Source: Oehlia diaphana (taxonomy: Eukaryota > Glomeromycota > Glomeromycetes > Glomerales > Glomeraceae). Taken from it: DNA of 16,709 nt. The DNA lies in the NCBI GenBank assembly GCA_003833135.1, contig QZLH01001504.1, positions 1 to 16,709 of the forward strand. The letters are read 5' to 3'. Within the stretch, counting starts at the first letter, position 1. The number at the start of each line of letters is the position of its first letter. Positions 7,360 through 16,709 of this stretch are shown here, one piece after another. Both the position numbers and the translations under genes were made by a program. The notes below the pieces were generated by a model. That model was not told where the DNA came from. It made no database searches and worked only from the letters and a program-made list of their open reading frames with translations.

Positions 7360-10300
7360 CTAGTCAATTAATTTAGCAAAAGCCATTGTATTCTTGGAAA
7401 AGTAATCTGCGATAACACTAAAGCCATCTTCTGCTTCTTTTAACTATTAAATGTAATTCAATAATAAATGTTAATAGGAGAAAATAATTAAGTAATATGA
7501 AATAAATTCTTACCTGTTCAAAAAATAATTCATGCTTTTCAGCATTTTCTTCTTGAGCTCTTCTTATCTCGGAGATCATACGATGTTGAACAGCACATTG
7601 TGGACATTCACGATCAGAATCGGGTAGACATCTGTTAAAACGCGTAGATTAATATAGTAAGGATCATAAAATATTAAAAATCAAGAAGGTTCGTAGGTGT
7701 ATATACCTTTGATGAAACGAATGTCGACATAAGAAATGTACGGCAGGTAAATCGAGATTGCTTCTACATCCAGTACATTTTGTAACTTGGAAAATTCGGG
7801 CTCTATAAAGCAGATAAATTAACACTTTTTTTTTAAAAAAAAAGTTAACAATATGATAATGAATACGCACGTCGTCTTCAAATCATCAATCTCTTTTCTC
7901 TTTTTTTCAGTTTCTTCACGATAACTTTGTATTAGTTTCATATCCGCTTGAGCTTCTTTTTTTTCTAATTCGATTCTTTTTCCTAAATAGCCTTTAACCA
8001 TACCCAACGTTGCTACAGAATTTCTACTAAGAGCCTGTACAACTTGTAAAGGTGGCAATAAGTTATGAGATTCAATGTGGTCAAGTATTTTTAAAAGTTC
8101 AGTTGTTGATGTTGCCAAAGTCGCTGGTGAAGATGAAAAATATGTCAATGTGAGGGGATAAAGAGATTGATCTTGAGGTCTATAAAAGTTTATAAATTAG
8201 GTGATGAGAATTGCTTAAGAAATATGTTTATTATTCATATATTTCAAATAATGGATTAACATACCCATATTTTTTCAATGCCTGAATTACTTTTTCGGTA
8301 TTATCTTTGGCCATGTAGAACCTTAGAATATCTTCATACATCTTCATCTTTTCATATAAATAAATGATACCCTCATCAAACTGTGCTAAATAACAAAGTA
8401 CCAGCGCTTGATTCGCATCATATGAAATCTACAATCAGATTAAAAAAAAAAAATTATTAACCTAAATCTAATGATAATAACGGACATATTCAGATACGAA
8501 CATCTTCATCCATCAACAATTGTAAAGCTTTATCCTTTCTAATCAATTTTTCTTTTACGCGTTCAGTTTCTGTCGTAACACCAAAAATACCAGGTGCACC
8601 ATTTTTTCTTCCTTTAGCATCTTTAGTTGAAATTACAGGGGGTAAATATGCCTCAGATAGATAAAGCTCCAGTAGTGTATTCCATACTGCTTTCTTCTCT
8701 TCAATTTCTGCGTCGGATTCAAAAAAACTCTTTGAAGACTCAGCTGCTTCATCTGCATTATTATCAATAGGAACATATTGTCCCTTAGCTAAAGAAAGAT
8801 TATGAGCTGGTTGTGAAGGTTTAATAGAGCCGAAACCGCCCCAACGTTTTTGAGAAACTTTCTCAAGAAACTGTATTAAGTAGTTTGGTTGGTCCACAAA
8901 TAATGACATGAAAGTGCGAACTGGTGGCGGTTTATACGCAACAGTTTTTGGTTCTTTTGGAGTATTAACCGCTGTTATATTTGCTTGTGTTTCTGCGTTT
9001 AGTGATGGAGCTGGTGCAGCATGAGCAAATTGCAGAAATGAGGGATAGGGGATGCCACCAGGATGTGATACTTCTGTAGGACCAACTGGTTCGGGAGTAT
9101 GTGGATTTTGCGCCGTTAAGTATAAGTCACCAGTACATAAATCAATAAGAAGTTTAGTTGTAGGTTCCGGAAGGTGATTGAGAAGAATTTTTCCATATTT
9201 TTGCAAATTTCCATTTGCCTTGATAATTAAGAAACGATAATATTAAAACAAAATACTTTATATAAAAATCTGTTAATGAAATTTCTAATATTATACCTCG
9301 AATGATCCAAGATTGCGTATATACTCCAATGCATTTTGATAATCTTTAGTATCTTCAATCTGTATTTTCAGATATCTATACATAATAAATAATATTAATT
9401 ATCGTTTCCTTCAATGAACATAATAAATTTTATTAAAAAGTATATACAAATCATGTTCATCGCCCAACTTTGCTAAGTAAACAGCATGTTCATAATATCC
9501 GGCTTGTCGACATACTTTAATAGCTGTCTCCAAGTCAAAATTGAGTTTACTGTCCGTCTATTAATAAAGAAATTTTATAATCATTAAATTTATCTAGCGT
9601 TTTATTGAAGTGTACTATCTACGAACGTACCTTAATAAATTGGTCCAATCTTGCAACATCTTTAAGTTTTGTGTAACAATTGAGTAACAATGTTGTATGA
9701 TCTGGAGTTGCTAAATCATGGGAATGTAACTCTTGAAGATAATTTACAAGATTGTGTATACGTTGAGCATCCAAAAACTATTAAATTAAAATTTATCCCA
9801 AATTTATCACCTTATTAATATTGTTAATTTTATTTCAGATTTAAATATTGAACAATATTACCTTTCGAATAATGTACGATGGTTCAAGCTGTCCAATGGT
9901 ACGAATGTATTGAGCCATTGCGCCATCATAATCCGCCTTGCTAAATAATTTAAATCAAATGTATATTAATTCATAATTAATTATAAAGAGATTTAAATAA
10001 TATACCTATATAAATGATCGCCATATTTCTTAAAAATTTCCGAAATGCTTGCATCATCATATTTCTGGCTATGCGCAAGATTGATTGCAAGCAAATATAG
10101 ATTTTTCTTAAATAATATTTCAAGTTTGGTCGGTGTGTCCTTTTCTTCAAGACGATATAACTGTCAGTTATCAAGATAAAAATGTCATTAATTCATTGTT
10201 ACAAATGATTTAGCAATAAAAATATTCATTAATGGTAAAACCTTTCCGTCCATTCCGAGAATATAAATACCACCCCATTCGCAACAAATTGTCCGTATTC

Positions 10301-11898
10301 CGTGAGAGAAAGTTCCCACGTAAGCAATAAATTTGTTAGCAGTATCAAATATGGTAACTTTTGTTAATTCAAAAGGAGAAGTATTTTTTTGATTAGATGA
10401 TCCAGTATGAGTAGTGGACGTATAACGCGTTGACTGAGCAGGTGGTGATACTATGATAAGATTCGATTTGAACCAAATCACCTCTGATTTTGTGCCTATT
10501 ATCGTAATCAAAAATTTAAAATAATTTTATAACATATGACATGAATACTTAATTACATACCTTCATAGGCAAAACATGCTCCTCGTCCTTCAGTTCCGTA
10601 AAAATAAATTCCCTATAAAGTTGATTTTTGATAAGCTTTAATAATAAAGAATTGCGCATAATCGAAATACACAAGAATTTTTCAGACCTCATCTTTGGCA
10701 ACAACCATTTCGTGTGTGATGTCACTAATTACTGCACAACCCAAAGCACAACCTTGTTCGTCAATAATAATCTAATGTAAATTTTGGAAATGTGTTAAAT
10801 ACTAGTGATATAATACATCATGAGAGCATTGTCTTAATAAACTTACGGGCTGACTTTTAATTGGTGTAATACAAGTTAAAACCTTATTTATTGTGACTAT
10901 AAATAAGATAGTGTTCTTGTTGTTTTCCTTAAATCCAAGGCCTTTGTGCGCAAGGAATATTATTATTAATTTTTATAATTTGCATAATATTCACTTAGCA
11001 AAGGATAAACCACTTACCCGTAACAGGTTCATCGCTTTCATGAATAACCTTTTGTTTGGTATGACGTTCTTTGAGGTCGCCTCTTATCAACACGACTACA
11101 CCATTGGCCAAACCAACAGCTATTTGAGATAAATTATCTAATACAGCTATTGTTGATACAGGAAAAGGTTTTCCCCCATGGTTAACCTTGATGGTTCGTA
11201 GACAAATAGGAATCCCTTTGGATTTATCTTGTTTATCGAGATCCCATATTTTTATGATCGGAAAGATCGGAAAATCTTCTTCCTATTGTAATTCGCAATG
11301 AAGAAATTGTAAATAAAAAATTATGACAGTTAAAAACAAACAAATAAAGTTCAATAACATACTCCGACTGTTAATAAGATATTCTTTTGTTTTATTTGCT
11401 TCATATGTGTTACTCGTCCACCTTCATAGGCTATAAATGATTGTACATTAAAGGATCGGTCTACAATATGAACATATCCTGAGGAGTGTAATTAAGTAAA
11501 ATAATTTGTGCGACTTAAGCGCACATATTAACGAGTTGTCAAGGATAGAATTGTTCTATAATGGTCTTTTTTTTTGTTGAATAATCCATAAAAAAGGATA
11601 TCAGCTAAGATAATGTTTCCTCGGCCGCTCGTACTCACTGTTATGTCGGTTTTCTATGAAAATTATGTTATGAATATATACTTCACAAGCTGTAATAATG
11701 CAATATAAGAAGCAAATTTAATACTTGAAAAATCGCAGGCGGCTTCGTTGAATCATGATCCTTTATCTGTTGAACATCGAAAAAAGTGAAGTGTCTCCTG
11801 AATAAATTTAAAGGACATAATGTGATAAAACAGCTTATGATTATGATCTCACTTGGAAAATATATAACAATGTACACTTACCACTGCTTTACAGACAT
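7360..11898 (-). CDS. VPS11: Vps11/Pep5, core HOPS/CORVET tethering subunit with RING-H2 finger
   Basis: Twenty minus-strand exons: 11898-11882, 11797-11725, 11653-11602, 11487-11363, 11282-11018, 10941-10847, 10771-10688, 10612-10561, 10495-10242, 10160-10006, 9940-9862, 9777-9631, 9557-9448, 9375-9297, 9218-8502, 8428-8265, 8179-7871, 7802-7707, 7631-7514, 7443-7360. They total 1024 aa, close to yeast Pep5 (1029). The start MSVKQW splices to RHFTFFD, matching the family N terminus. A beta-propeller (about 1-350) is followed by the helical clathrin-repeat region (LYRLEEKDTPTKLE, YIRTIGQLEPSYIIRKF, NQALVLCYLAQF), a coiled coil, and a RING-H2 finger at 935-970 (C935, C938, C951, H953, H956, C959, C967, C970). 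Vps11 scaffolds CORVET and HOPS at endosome and vacuole. Exon 15 (717 nt) carries a long low-similarity insert. Its donor is the weak GTTCGT. Intron 3 is AT-AC (separate entry). Confidence 0.94.
11488..11601 (-). other. VPS11: Candidate U12-type AT-AC intron in VPS11 (intron 3)
   Basis: The exon upstream ends in GCT G at 11602 and the next bases on the minus strand are ATATCCTTTT, a perfect U12-type 5' splice site. No GT donor here restores the frame. Ending the intron at AC (11488) yields GCT GAC TCC TCA GGA, that is GRGNIILADSSGYVHI, which aligns without a gap to Vps11 relatives (GRGSLVFGDMEGQIWF in human, from memory). Possible branch sites are TTATTTTAC, whose A is about 9 nt from the AC end, and TTACTTAAT, which suits instead the CAG ending at 11479 (13 nt away). 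The CAG choice also keeps frame but deletes three residues of the propeller hairpin. Confidence 0.75.
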
Positions 11899-12196
11899 TA
11901 TTGCTAAATACAATCTTGACAAGTTTTGATTTTTGATTTCCAGCCAGTTATGTAACTTGGTGCATCTAATCTATCCTAAATTAGAACACGTGAAAAACCA
12001 CACTCGAATCAATTGACGATCTTAAATGCTTTATAGTTTAGTCACAATTATTAATTGAAATGCAAAATAAGCATGCAATTTATACCCAATTATCAATTGA
12101 CAACACAGTTGACAAGACAAATTTTGGAGATATAAAGATGTCGTCAATTCGCAAGCCAATTTTACAGTATTTTTTCAATCTTTTTTACTTACAAAT
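11899..12196. promoter_or_regulatory. Divergent promoter shared by VPS11 and PDI
   Basis: This 298-bp region lies between the two ATGs, which point away from each other. It has a CACGTG E-box at 11987-11992 (context GAACACGTGAAA, containing the ACGTG core also used by bZIP factors such as Hac1) and a pyrimidine-rich tract at about 12172-12190 just before the PDI start. Hac1 control of PDI is typical in fungi, but no full UPRE or ERSE motif is visible, so that link is inference. An open frame at 12060-12242, with ATGs at 12060 and 12138, overlaps the PDI start out of frame. Confidence 0.45.
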
Positions 12197-13971
12197 ATGC
12201 GTGTTAAAAATTTATTTTCCGTGGCAACTGGAGCGTTTCTAGTATTTCTATCACTCCTAGCATGCTCTATAGTGTTAGCACAAGAATCCGACGTTATTTC
12301 TTTAACAAAAGATACCTTTAAAACAATTGTTGAACCAGAAAAGCTTATCCTTATTGAATTTTTTGCACCATGGTGTGGACATTGTAAAGCTTTAGGTATT
12401 GCAAGCCATTTTTAAGCAAAAATATTACCTTTTCACATTCTCAAAAAGGAACTTACTTTTATTTATGTATTTTTTCAATAGCACCCGAATATGAAGAGGC
12501 CGCCACAGCTTTAAAAACTGAAAATATTAAGCTTGCTAAAGTTGACTGTACAGCGGAAACAGAACTTTGTGCCGAACATGAGATTAAAGGCTATCCCACT
12601 CTTAAAGTATTCAAGGATGGTAAAGCTTCAGAGTATAACGGCGGTAGGAAAGCTAACCTTATTATCAGTTACATGAAAAAGTAAGGATCCAATAAAAGTA
12701 TCGTTGTGTATTCCCTTTCAAACTGAAAGTAATTTTTTTTTTTTTATAATTAAAATTTAAAATCATCTTTAGACAAGCTTTGCCTGCAAGAACTGCTGTA
12801 AACATTGAGAATTTTGACACATTCAAGGATTCTGATGATAAAGTTGTTATTGGTTTCTTTAATGTTGATGATCAAAAAGAATTCAATATCTTCTCACAAA
12901 TATCCGAGGATTTACGTGATGATTTTGTCTTTGGTGAAACTGGTCAAAAAGAAGTAATAGCTAAAGCCGAAGTCAAGCCACCTGCTGTTATTCTTTATAA
13001 GAAATTTGATGAAGGAAAGAATGTGTTGGAAGGCACATTTACCAAAGAGGAACTTACTTCTTTTATTAAGAAAAATGCTTTACCCTTATTGGCAGAAATT
13101 GGACAAGATAATTATGCTTCATATGTTGATTCTGGTTTACCTCTTGCGTTCATCTTTTATGATAACGATGAACAACGAACTAATCTCGGCAAAGAGATTG
13201 AACCTGTCGCTAAAGAATTTAAAGGAAAAGTTAACTTTGTATTTATTGACGCGACTAAATTCGGTCAACATGCTGATAATATCAATTTGAAACAAACATG
13301 GCCCGCTTTTGGTATTTCATTACCCGATGAAAATTTGAAATATCCATTTAATCAAAGCAAAGAAATCACTACCGAATCTATTAGAGATTTCGTCGATAAA
13401 TTTGTTAAGGGAGAAATTACTCCAAGCATAAAATCCGAGCCAATTCCCGAGAAAAATGACGATTCTGTTTTTGTGTTGGTTGCTGACAACTTTGAAAGTG
13501 TTGTATTCAATGATACCAAGGATGTCTTAGTTGAGTTCTATGCTCCATGTAAGTATTAAGGTCTTTAATATTTGCTTTATATATATATATAAAACAAAAT
13601 CTAAATCCATTAATTAATATTTAGGGTGTGGACATTGCAAGAAGCTTGCACCTACTTATGAAAAATTGGGAGAAGTTTACAAAAATGTGAAGGATAAGAT
13701 CCTTGTCGCCAAGATGGATAGTACTGAAAATGATCTTCCTCCTAAAGCCAAATTCCAAGTTGCTGGATTTCCAACGATCAAACTTTTCAAAGCTGTGGAT
13801 AATGAAATTGTAGATTATTCAGGGGACAGAAGTTACGAAAGCCTTGTTGAATTCTTGGAAAAGAACGCACATAACAAAGTTGATCTTGAATCTTCCACTC
13901 CAGAGCCATCATCATCAAAAGAACCGGCTCCAACAACCACTGCTGTAAAAGACAAGCATGAAGAATTATAA
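12197..13971 (+). CDS. PDI1: Protein disulfide isomerase, ER lumen (a-b-b'-a' layout, HEEL tail)
   Basis: Exons 12197-12395, 12482-12680, 12773-13548 and 13625-13971 give 506 aa, close to yeast Pdi1 (522). Residues 1-28 form a signal peptide (hydrophobic core VATGAFLVFLSLLACSIVLA, cleavage before QESD). Domain a carries FFAPWCGHCKAL with CGHC at 60-63 and cis-Pro in GYPTLKV. Two non-catalytic thioredoxin folds (b, b') follow in exon 3. Domain a' carries FYAPWCGHCKKLAP with CGHC at 393-396 and GFPTIKL. The chain ends in a Ser/Pro/Glu linker and KHEEL, an ER-retrieval signal of the HDEL type. PDI oxidises and isomerises disulfides in secretory proteins, usually recharged by Ero1. The introns lie just after the first CGHC motif and inside the Trp codon just before the second. 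The start was chosen because it alone gives a signal peptide. Confidence 0.96.
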
Positions 13972-14692
13972 TTATCGATTTACTTTTGTTGTTTTTTTTA
14001 AAAGAAGGAAAAAAAAAAAATTATTTATACATATATAGTATTTATTTGCATATCATAAAAAGTTAAATAAATGATCGCGATCGTATCACATCGACATTAA
14101 TAAATAAATTACACAACGAAGGTTGTTGACACAAAGTTTGCCACGTAAAACTTTTCCATATTAAGTTTGATGATAAAGTTAGAGTACTATAATATAAAAG
14201 TATCACAATTGTTGTACGTTGATTGTATACACCCCTGCATGAATTTTTTTTTCGTATATAGATTATCATCTATAAGTAATCTTATTAGCAGACTTTAATT
14301 TTATTATGATTAAAATTTAGTCATGACTCTTGCTATCACAAATCACAAGTCACACCCCTATTTTGATAGAAACAAGTTATATAACGTACTTTCTGATTGG
14401 ATGTATTAGATTGTCAAGCGATTTTCTACTATGCAGATTCGTGAAACTAGTGAAAAATTCGCACGACCCCACTACTTTAGGCAACCTTTGGTGACATTAA
14501 AGTCTGACGGTAATTTGACGTTTGTTATAGGTGCATGTGTTATTTTACTTTTTTCACCTTTTTTTTTTCATTAAGTACTTCAACGGTTTTACAAGCAACT
14601 TTTTTTTTTCGGTTCCTCACTCCTTTTCTCACTGCGTAATTTTTTTTTCTTTCTTGTCTCAAAATAAAATTTTTAAATCTTAAAAAAAAAAA
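13972..14692. other. Intergenic region: PDI 3' end and ING promoter
   Basis: This 721-bp gap has no supportable gene. A possible poly(A) signal AATAAA lies at 14066-14071, about 95 bp after the PDI stop. Upstream of the ING gene there is an inverted CCAAT box (ATTGG, 14396-14400), two TGACG half-sites of the CREB/ATF type at 14505-14509 and 14516-14520 exactly 11 bp apart, and long pyrimidine tracts at about 14541-14663. The minus frame at 14063-14269 has no family resemblance. Confidence 0.4.
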
Positions 14693-16248
14693 ATGGACCA
14701 GGAAACTAATGATACTCATAGTATTGATAATGAATTTAAATCAGCAACCGAAGTTCTTGATGATTACATTGATTGTTAGTTTTTTCGGAATATTTTCTTA
14801 AAAAAAAAAAAAAAATTTTCTGTAAAGTAGTCTGATCAACTAATGAAAAATAACTTTGTTCATTATGATAATCCTTACTTTATCACCTTTCTCAATAAAG
14901 CTATTTACAATTTGGGTTCCGAAGTAGTTCAAAGCTTGACTGAGTTGCAAATTTTAGACGAACAGCTAGAAAGTATGATTTTTTTATTTTTAATTTCCGT
15001 GTTTTTGAAAACACGTATTTCACTAAAATTTAATATGTTTAACTATATATTGGTTTTTTGTTTTTTTTAATAATAATAATTATAGAGTTACGTGCAATTT
15101 ACAAAGAATGCCAAGAGAAATATTTCGAAATACTAGAGGAATCCGACCAAAGTGATGAAGAAGAAAAAATAGTCAGCTACTGGAAAGATAAAACAGAGGT
15201 AAAGTTTTATTTTTTATATGAAAATACGTTTTAGAAGAAATAAAGTATATGTTTTTGAGAAGGAAATTTTCCCGCAGTCTGCATCTTTTATAAAGCCTTA
15301 TTTGACACGTGGCAAATGGTGGCACGGTTCGTGATAATGTGGCTTAGCAATAAGTAAAGATGTATTGTAACCTTGGTAAATTTTTTTTTACATCTCCCTC
15401 TATTTTATCACAATATGATTTACAGAAAGCCTATGATGATGCCTTGCACAAACAGGACGAAAAAATTGCAGTTGCAGATAAGCTGTATAGTCTAGTGAGT
15501 ATTTATAAAATTTCAAAGTTTACACATTTCTAATGTGTTAATTTTTGTCGATTAAATTGTTATATAACGCAGATCTCTAGACACCTTGAAAGACTAGACG
15601 ACGAATTGGTCCGTAACAACATAAATTTGGAAAGTGAGTGTATTATTCAATTATTTTATTTATCATGTGTAATTTAATTACTAAAATATTTTTATTTGTC
15701 TTTTTTTGTAAATCAACAGAGTAAGTAATAAACTTAGTTCATTTGTCGATTTCAACTGTTCTCAACTAATAATTATTTAATAGTGATGATATCAGTGATT
15801 TGGAATTTGATCCAAACGAAACTCTATATTGTTTTTGCAGACGGGTAAGTCATTACTTACGCAATTAATACATCATGTTTGAATTAATATAATAACTTTA
15901 TTTTCATTAAACAGCCAGAGTTTGGTAACATGATCCAATGCGATCATCCTAGAGTAAGTATTCAATGGTTTATAGTTTGTTAGGATGAATTACGACATTA
16001 ACAATTAATTGTTCAATTAGTGTGAAAATGCATGGTATCACTGGGATTGTGTAGGGCTTACACAACAACCGTCAGGGCAGTGGTTTTGTCCTGATTGTGA
16101 GTTCAGACCTTACGAACCTAATCCTCTCGATAATATAATGCATGCTATTGAGAGCTTTGCTATGTATTCATATCCTGGTCAAGGTCTTGATGATTTCACA
16201 CTTAGTAATCCACCATTTCATTGGTATGTTTTGAATCTTGTCTTATAA
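14693..16248 (+). CDS. ING-family chromatin protein with C-terminal PHD finger
   Basis: Preferred exons are 14693-14774, 14901-14972, 15086-15198, 15426-15494, 15573-15637, 15784-15844, 15915-15953 and 16021-16248, giving 242 aa. The N terminus matches the ING dimerisation domain (VLDDYIDSIYNLGSEVVQSL, then LQILDEQLEKLRAIYKECQEKY). The PHD finger spans residues about 149-193: YCFC, FGNMIQC, C168, the AWYHWDCVGL stretch, and WFCPDC. Its C4HC3 ligands are C150, C152, C163, C168, H174, C177, C190 and C193. Tyr149 and Trp172 match the aromatic pair that cages H3K4me3 in ING proteins. Yeast relatives are Yng1, Yng2 and Pho23, subunits of NuA3, NuA4 and Rpd3L; which orthologue this is cannot be told. 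Exon 5 has an alternative end involving a one-base exon. The last exon may end at 16248 (tail HWYVLNLVL) or splice at 16224 to an immediate stop. Confidence 0.88.
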
Positions 16249-16709
16249 TTTATAAATCGCTTATTGATTAATAAAATTTTCTTCTTAGAGATCGAAATGA
16301 ATTGAATTCCCTTGAATTTTTTGATTTATTATATTTTACTTACATTTATAAGCATGTTACGATAAAATTACCGCAACATGTTAATATAATGTATAAAGAA
16401 TTAAAGTTGGTTACACGTAGCATGGATTAATTTATTTGAATCCGCAATTAAAATCAAAGAAAAATAAAATAATGAAATATTTTTTTTAGCATAGTTTTTT
16501 TTAAATTAAAAAAGATATGTAGGTTTTTTGGTTTTTATTTTCCCTTTTTTTTTGTTAACTATATGAGAAAATTAGGAAAAGGAAAATTTTTTTTTGTAAT
16601 ATAGAATTCATATTCAAAAAATAAAATAAATAATTACTATTTTATATTTACCTAACAATTCAGGCCGCTCCAATTTAATTATTTGTTTAACGTACCTCTC
16701 CCCGCCCCC
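16249..16709. other. AT-rich 3' flank of the ING gene to window end
   Basis: This 461-bp flank has no supportable gene. It holds T- and A-runs and a possible acceptor at 16281-16288 that could belong to an alternative last intron of the ING gene. The last 12 bases are abruptly C-rich (CTCCCCGCCCCC), unlike the rest of the window. Confidence 0.45.

Noticed and set aside
10893..11132. Plus-strand frame of 79 codons
   Set aside because: It is antisense to VPS11 exons 5 and 6, which are strongly supported.
11602..11653. Explaining VPS11 intron 3 by an ordinary GT donor further downstream
   Set aside because: The nearest GT sites lie beyond a run of non-conserved, low-complexity codons or after an in-frame stop, and none yields a propeller sequence that aligns with relatives.
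13006..13290. Second plus-strand frame inside PDI exon 3
   Set aside because: It is an out-of-frame shadow of the PDI b/b' domains.
14063..14269. Minus-strand frame of 68 codons downstream of PDI
   Set aside because: No family resemblance and located in the PDI 3' flank; it spans a T-run.
14843..14900. Upstream part of the open frame entering ING exon 2 (MKNNFVHYDNP)
   Set aside because: The ING domain joins through the acceptor at 14899-14900 to exon 1 (DDYID-SIYNLG), so this segment is intron sequence.
1..16709. CRISPR arrays, prophage, bacterial operons or rRNA genes
   Set aside because: No regularly spaced repeats and no bacterial gene organisation; all identified genes are intron-containing eukaryotic genes.

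Overview
The window looks like nuclear DNA of a filamentous, early-diverging fungus, most likely an arbuscular mycorrhizal (Glomeromycotina, Rhizophagus-like) genome. The reasons are very AT-rich sequence, many short GT-AG introns, and at the left edge a decayed copy of the kinase-like plus Sel1-repeat family that is greatly expanded in these fungi. The species call is inference; no ribosomal or other marker gene is present.

Layout, left to right. (1) 134-1430 (+): a broken pseudokinase/Sel1 gene with several frame disruptions. (2) 1760-2893 (+): a three-exon gene for an Sfr1/Mei5-type recombination mediator, with what looks like a winged helix at its N terminus. (3) 3087-4346 (-): a five-exon Tvp38/DedA (VTT-domain) membrane protein, convergent with gene 2. 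(4) 4347-7359: gene-poor, very AT-rich DNA holding an orphan acidic exon-like ORF, a small degenerate tandem repeat, a 249-bp MITE-like inverted-repeat element flanked by TA, and a small unidentified ORF. (5) 7360-11898 (-): a 20-exon VPS11 gene (1024 aa) with a C-terminal RING-H2 finger; its third intron has non-canonical AT-AC ends and a perfect U12-type 5' splice site. (6) 12197-13971 (+): a four-exon protein disulfide isomerase (506 aa) with signal peptide, two CGHC thioredoxin domains and a C-terminal HEEL; it is head-to-head with VPS11 across about 300 bp. (7) 14693-16248 (+): an ING-family histone-mark reader with a C-terminal PHD finger and an ambiguous intron that may hide a one-nucleotide exon.

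The intact genes are eukaryotic housekeeping functions: meiotic/mitotic recombination (Sfr1), Golgi/ER membrane lipid handling (Tvp38), endosome-vacuole tethering (Vps11), oxidative folding in the ER (PDI) and chromatin regulation (ING). They form no operon or dedicated pathway; Tvp38, Vps11 and PDI share only the endomembrane system. I found no convincing new multi-gene system. The strongest points for a second look are the AT-AC minor-spliceosome intron in VPS11, the winged-helix-Sfr1 architecture, the possible microexon in the ING gene and the MITE. Gene models were built by hand from reading frames, splice signals and family knowledge; each CDS closes in frame across all its exons.
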